Assembly (NCBI GenBank): GCA_934438075.1
Contig: CAKSBF010000001.1
Location: 372,001 to 436,000, forward strand
Direction of reading: 5' to 3'
DNA: 64,000 nucleotides
From: an uncultured Clostridia bacterium
GTDB lineage: Bacteria; Bacillota; Clostridia; UBA1381; UBA9506
Below the pieces are notes generated by a model. It ran no database searches, was not told where the DNA came from, and was given only the letters and a program-made list of their open reading frames with translations. The translations under genes and the position numbers were made by a program. Of the stretch, positions 60,373 through 64,000 are shown in pieces (position 1 is the stretch's first letter; each line of letters starts with the position of its first letter).

Positions 60373-61715
60373 CAGCTACCTCTTTTCATCTTGCAAATAA
60401 AAAAACCATCGCAGCCATCCACATCCGGCATCAACGTATAGTATCCCTTCTCAAGCTCTCGTTGCAACCGCTCGTTCATATGCACATTCGCACCCGACAC
60501 GAAACGAAAATCCGGATGCTCTCTTAAAAATTCTCGAACCATTTCCTCATTTTCTTTCGGATCAATCGTACATGTGCTGTAAACCAGTTCACCTTCTATT
60601 TTAAGATATTTCGAACAAATATTCAATATATTTTTTTGAATTTCACATAATTCTTTTACATCCGTTAACCCTTTTTTATATTTTATGTCCGGTTTCCGCC
60701 GAATAATTCCCAAGCCGGAACAAGGGACATCCAGCAAAATTTTATCGGCAATCCCTAAATATTCCGCATTTTCCTGCTGTGCATCCATCTGCCGAGCATC
60801 AATAATAGAAATCCCCAGTCTTGCCGCATTCTCTTTCACCGCCGACAGCCTGTGTTCATACAGATCAGAGGCAAAAATTTTACCTTCGTTATGCATCAGT
60901 TCTGCCATATGAGCGGTCTTGCCCCCCGGCGCGCAGCACAAATCCAAAACAACATCACCGGGCTTAGGGGACAACACTATTGCCGCAAGCTGTGAGGATT
61001 GCCCCTGAATACTAAAGTACCCCTTTTGATATTCCGAAAGCTTTTCCAAATTTCCGCCGCGCTCCACCAACAGACCGCAGTCCGTCACCTCTGAAGGGTG
61101 TGTCTCAAATCCCTTTGCTCGTAATCTTTCCGCCAATTCCTCCCGGTCCGTTTTTAAACAATTGACCCGAATTGACAAAGGCGGTCGACTGTTGTTCGCA
61201 GCAAGCAGCTTTTCCGCTCTCTCCGCTCCAAAAGTATCAATATACCAACTGACCAATTCCTCCGGATGAGAATATTTCACTGACAAATACTTTATTTCCG
61301 ACTCGCCGCGTTCCGGCAGCGCTATCTTTTCCTCCCTCGCTGCACGGTGCAAAATTGCATTGACAAAACCCGCAGAAGAGTTATGACCATATTTCTTTGC
61401 CAACTTCACACTTTCATTCACCGCCGCACTCGCCGGTATTTTTTCCATAAAATACAGTTGATAAATCCCCAGACGTAAAATCTCCAAAATATATAACGAT
61501 ATTTTTTTCAAACGTATCTTTGAATAGGAACGAATCACAAAATCCAGTAAAATTAAATGCTGCTGCACACCCGAGACCAGCTCTTTTACCAAAGCCCTAT
61601 CTTCCCGCCGTAACTTGCTGTCCCGCATGTAATTTTGAAAAATAATATTTAAATATCCGTCCTTATCATGCGTTTCATATAAAATCTTTAAAGCTGTCTC
61701 CCGTGCAGATAACAT
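60372..61715 (-). CDS. rsmB: 16S rRNA m5C967 methyltransferase RsmB
   Basis: A 447-residue enzyme with an N-terminal NusB-like RNA-binding domain (about 1-140) and a SAM methyltransferase domain: DLCCAPGGKTAHMAELM, then DVPCSGLGIIRRKPDIK with the PC Cys and VYSTCTIDPKENE with the TC catalytic Cys. ATG 61715 has AAGGGGG 5 nt upstream; the frame open to 61787 is not supported. First gene of the rsmB-rlmN-prpC-prkC operon, as in Bacillus. The usual next gene rsgA is missing. Confidence 0.94.
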   Translation of the reverse strand: MLSARETALKILYETHDKDGYLNIIFQNYMRDSKLRREDRALVKELVSGVQQHLILLDFVIRSYSKIRLKKISLYILEILRLGIYQLYFMEKIPASAAVNESVKLAKKYGHNSSAGFVNAILHRAAREEKIALPERGESEIKYLSVKYSHPEELVSWYIDTFGAERAEKLLAANNSRPPLSIRVNCLKTDREELAERLRAKGFETHPSEVTDCGLLVERGGNLEKLSEYQKGYFSIQGQSSQLAAIVLSPKPGDVVLDLCCAPGGKTAHMAELMHNEGKIFASDLYEHRLSAVKENAARLGISIIDARQMDAQQENAEYLGIADKILLDVPCSGLGIIRRKPDIKYKKGLTDVKELCEIQKNILNICSKYLKIEGELVYSTCTIDPKENEEMVREFLREHPDFRFVSGANVHMNERLQRELEKGYYTLMPDVDGCDGFFICKMKRGS

Positions 61716-61860
61716 AGCCGCCCCCTTCTGCAATTTATAGTAAGTGCATAATAAATATAAATCTAATTTATCATCGCCTTTGAACAATCTTAAAAGGCTT
61801 CTTCATTCACACGCCGGACGACGCGGAGTCCGCGGCAAAGCGTGATAAATTGAGGATCCG

Positions 61861-61907
61861 TGCCTGTACTGAGCTTCCGCAATAGAAGCAAAACAAGCTC
61901 ACAGGCA
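61861..61907. repeat. Long two-part hairpin in the rsmB upstream region
   Basis: TGCCTGT (61861-61867) / ACAGGCA (61901-61907) and inner GAGCTT / AAGCTC form a hairpin between the amidohydrolase stop and rsmB. No T-tract follows on the reverse strand. Nearby GC-rich palindromic pieces (CGCGGAGTCCGCG at about 61820) suggest an intergenic repeat fragment. The remaining sequence 61716-61919 shows no gene. Confidence 0.45.
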
Positions 61908-61919
61908 GAACGGTATCTT

Positions 61920-62711
61920 CTATTTTATCCCCAACAATTCTTCCGCATCCTTATGCAAAACCATTTCCTTCCATTCCTCATCCATATCCAGCGCACGAAT
62001 CGCATTTGCTTCCTGTTCAAAATCGCCCCATGGAAAATCTGTTGCAAACAATATCTTTCGGCTGTCATGCAGTCTATATAAACGTTCGCGTTCCTCCTTC
62101 GGCAAATAACCATACGTTACAGAAGTGTCAATGTAAATATCCTCGCCAATCAAATATTGCTCGGCTTCCTTCCACATCTCAAAACCTCCCGAATGTGCAA
62201 ACACCACTTTTTCCCCTCGAAAAAGCCCCAATGTTTTTGCTGCACGCATCGGTGTGCAATGCACCGGCTCCGGCAAACCTGCATCTATTCCGGAATGAAA
62301 CAGCAAAACAAAACCGCGTTTTAAAATGCCCTCATAAATTTTCTGCATCTTCGGGTCATCCACATAAAAACTCTGATAATCAGGATGCAGCTTTATTCCG
62401 CGAATCCCGTTATCACTTAAAAAATCAAGCTCATATTCCCAATCGCAATCGGGATGTACGCTGCCAAAAGCAACAAACTCTTCTCTTTTATTCGTCTCAA
62501 CCGCAAATAAATTTACATTTTTTGTCTGCTTTGCATTCGTCGCAATATTTTGAATCACTGCTGTACAAACACCAGCCTGCCGCATCCGCTGCAAAACGGA
62601 GTTTGTATCTGCCTCGCCATTCGGCGCTATGCCGGCACGCTGCGCAAGTTCTGCCACCGCGCGTTTCGCGAGCCTGTCAGGAAACATATGTACATGAAAA
62701 TCAATAACCAA
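61920..62711 (-). CDS. Amidohydrolase family protein (TIM-barrel metal-dependent hydrolase)
   Basis: A 263-residue metal-dependent hydrolase of the Amidohydro_2 type. Metal ligands: VIDFHVHMFP at the N-terminus, GIKLHPDYQSF with the central Lys/His, HSGG and the late Asp in LFATDFPWGDFE. TTG start at 62711 with GGGGGCGG upstream. Members include decarboxylases and lactonases, and the substrate cannot be told. It lies alone between the Na/Pi transporter gene and rsmB. Confidence 0.82.
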   Translation of the reverse strand: MVIDFHVHMFPDRLAKRAVAELAQRAGIAPNGEADTNSVLQRMRQAGVCTAVIQNIATNAKQTKNVNLFAVETNKREEFVAFGSVHPDCDWEYELDFLSDNGIRGIKLHPDYQSFYVDDPKMQKIYEGILKRGFVLLFHSGIDAGLPEPVHCTPMRAAKTLGLFRGEKVVFAHSGGFEMWKEAEQYLIGEDIYIDTSVTYGYLPKEERERLYRLHDSRKILFATDFPWGDFEQEANAIRALDMDEEWKEMVLHKDAEELLGIK

Positions 62712-62779
62712 TGTGCCGCCCCCATCATTTCATTTAAAAAACATACAAAAATTAAAGGAAAAAGTGCGAAACAGCAGAT

Positions 62780-64000
62780 TTATTCTGCCGTCCGCACTCT
62801 GTACTTTTCTTCAAACGCCCGGTACAGTTCTGTATATTCCTGCGGATTTTCCTTCTGAAAAGCCTTTGGATCCTTATGCGGGTCAAAATTCGGCTTGTCG
62901 CTCATCAATTGCTCCACACTGGTTGCAATGTTGGCGCAGTGATCGGAAATACGCTCCAAATTACTCGCCATATCCAGATAAACAATAGCAGCGTCAAAGC
63001 CGCATTCCTGCCGTGCCATACGGCTCAAATGTCCCATTCTCAAATATTGTCTCATCTCATCCACTACATGCTCATAGGTTGTAATTTTATGCGATATGTT
63101 AATGTCCATCTCATCATAACAAGTTACCGCAAGCGAAAGCATCTCCTTTACAGCATCAACCATAGCGCAAAGCCCTTGACTCGCTCTGTCAGACAACACA
63201 ACACCGTCTTTATGCATATCCTTTGCAATATTAAATAAATTCAGACAACGATCTCCGATCCTTTCAATGTCAATCAGAACATGAAATAAATTAGAAGTCT
63301 TTTTGCTGTCCGCCGTATTAAGTTCTTCATCAACAATGCTCATCAGATAACGCCCGATATTTGATTCATAAGCATCAATCTTTTCTTCATTAGCACGCAG
63401 AGCCTCCTCCACGGAAAAATCATGATCCACAATGGCATTGCGGCAAAGTGAATAGTTTTCACACGCTAAAAGTGCCATATCAATGGTTGCCTTCCTTGCC
63501 TGTTCAACAGCAATCGGAGGATTCTGGAGAAAACGGCTGTCTAAAATGTTGTCTTCCTCTTCCTCTTTTTTCTCATCTTTAATCAAACGATTTGCCAGTT
63601 TAACCAAAAACTTGGTAAACGGCAGCCATGCCAACACTTCAACCAGATTAAACACCAGATGAAAGTTTGCCACACCGCTCTTACCGATTACATCATTCCA
63701 AAACGGCAGCATGCCCTTAACGGCATACAGCACAATCATAAACACAACTACTGCAATGATATTGTAAAATAAATGGATAACCGCCGCGCGCTTCGCATTT
63801 CTGTTGGCCCCCACTGCAGACAACATCGCCGTAATACAAGTACCGATATTTTGCCCCAAAATAATTGGCGCCGCCGCCGCAAAGGTAATCGTTCCCGTTG
63901 AAGTCGCCGCCTGCAAAATACCGATAGAAGCACTCGACGACTGGATAATCGCCGTTACCGCCATACCGGTCAGCAATCCCAAAATCGGATTGGTCAGCGT
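62780..64000 (-). CDS. Na/Pi cotransporter family protein (5' end beyond window)
   Basis: The C-terminal 406 residues of a sodium-dependent phosphate cotransporter; the frame runs out of the window at 64000. The transport part shows the repeat signature QSSSASIGILQAA and ILGQNIGTCITAML with several hydrophobic helices to about residue 135. The remaining C-terminal about 230 residues are a PhoU-like helical domain (RIGDRCLNLFNIAKDM, MDINISHKITTYEHVVDEMR, LERISDHCANIA). Function: phosphate uptake or its control. Confidence 0.88.
   Translation of the reverse strand, partial: TLTNPILGLLTGMAVTAIIQSSSASIGILQAATSTGTITFAAAAPIILGQNIGTCITAMLSAVGANRNAKRAAVIHLFYNIIAVVVFMIVLYAVKGMLPFWNDVIGKSGVANFHLVFNLVEVLAWLPFTKFLVKLANRLIKDEKKEEEEDNILDSRFLQNPPIAVEQARKATIDMALLACENYSLCRNAIVDHDFSVEEALRANEEKIDAYESNIGRYLMSIVDEELNTADSKKTSNLFHVLIDIERIGDRCLNLFNIAKDMHKDGVVLSDRASQGLCAMVDAVKEMLSLAVTCYDEMDINISHKITTYEHVVDEMRQYLRMGHLSRMARQECGFDAAIVYLDMASNLERISDHCANIATSVEQLMSDKPNFDPHKDPKAFQKENPQEYTELYRAFEEKYRVRTAE

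Overview
The window looks like a spore-forming, strictly anaerobic member of the Clostridia (Bacillota). Evidence: SpoVT, a clostridial-type PrkC/PrpC cluster, pyruvate:ferredoxin oxidoreductase, the full [FeFe]-hydrogenase maturation set, strong AGGAGG ribosome sites, TTGACA-17-TATAAT promoters and CGAAC-N4-GTTC type SOS boxes. By eye the GC content is in the mid-40s percent. I cannot name the species.

Layout. (1) 1-8.1 kb: a sugar-acid/uronate utilisation locus of two forward operons (hydroxyacid dehydrogenase, zinc alcohol dehydrogenase, KduD-like SDR and a sugar-binding-like protein; then RraA-like, a second SDR and a GH88/GH105 unsaturated glucuronyl hydrolase). Two AraC regulators lie between them, each next to a plausible 21-bp-spaced operator. 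(2) 8.2-10.8 kb: a two-gene operon of a methyltransferase/specificity-subunit-like protein whose NPPF motif is gone, followed by a TIR-domain protein. It has its own promoter and a perfect palindromic operator, and is the best candidate for an undescribed (defence) system. (3) 11-17 kb: spoVT, then the reverse operon TM1266 regulator-hydE-hydG-hydF-Orn/Lys/Arg decarboxylase behind an attenuator-like leader. (4) 17-27.4 kb: housekeeping genes on the reverse strand (mtaD, recA with SOS box, cinA, a membrane protein, a truncated LarC-like protein, fthC, ymdB, dnaE). (5) 27.5-41.4 kb: forward-strand housekeeping genes (trxA, a DivIVA-like peptide, yhbY, nadD, yqeK, rsfS, leuS, nifJ), a candidate small RNA, two tRNA genes (Ala, Pro; reverse), an FMN riboswitch with ribU, mtaB and a membrane-anchored unknown.

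(6) 41.4-56.6 kb: a compact siphovirus structural module, all reverse: terminase, portal, scaffold, capsid, connectors, tail, baseplate, lysin, holin. There is no integrase, repressor or replication gene. It is driven by a consensus promoter with a LexA/SOS box at the transcription start. It may be a decayed prophage or a domesticated particle (gene-transfer-agent-like). Its tape-measure gene is split by a T7 frameshift. A type I toxin/antisense cassette bounded by perfect 18-bp inverted repeats sits between tail and lysis genes. (7) 56.7-64 kb: prkC-prpC-rlmN-rsmB, an amidohydrolase and a partial Na/Pi cotransporter.

No rRNA, CRISPR array, IS element or replication origin was seen. All assignments come from reading motifs and context; no database search was possible.
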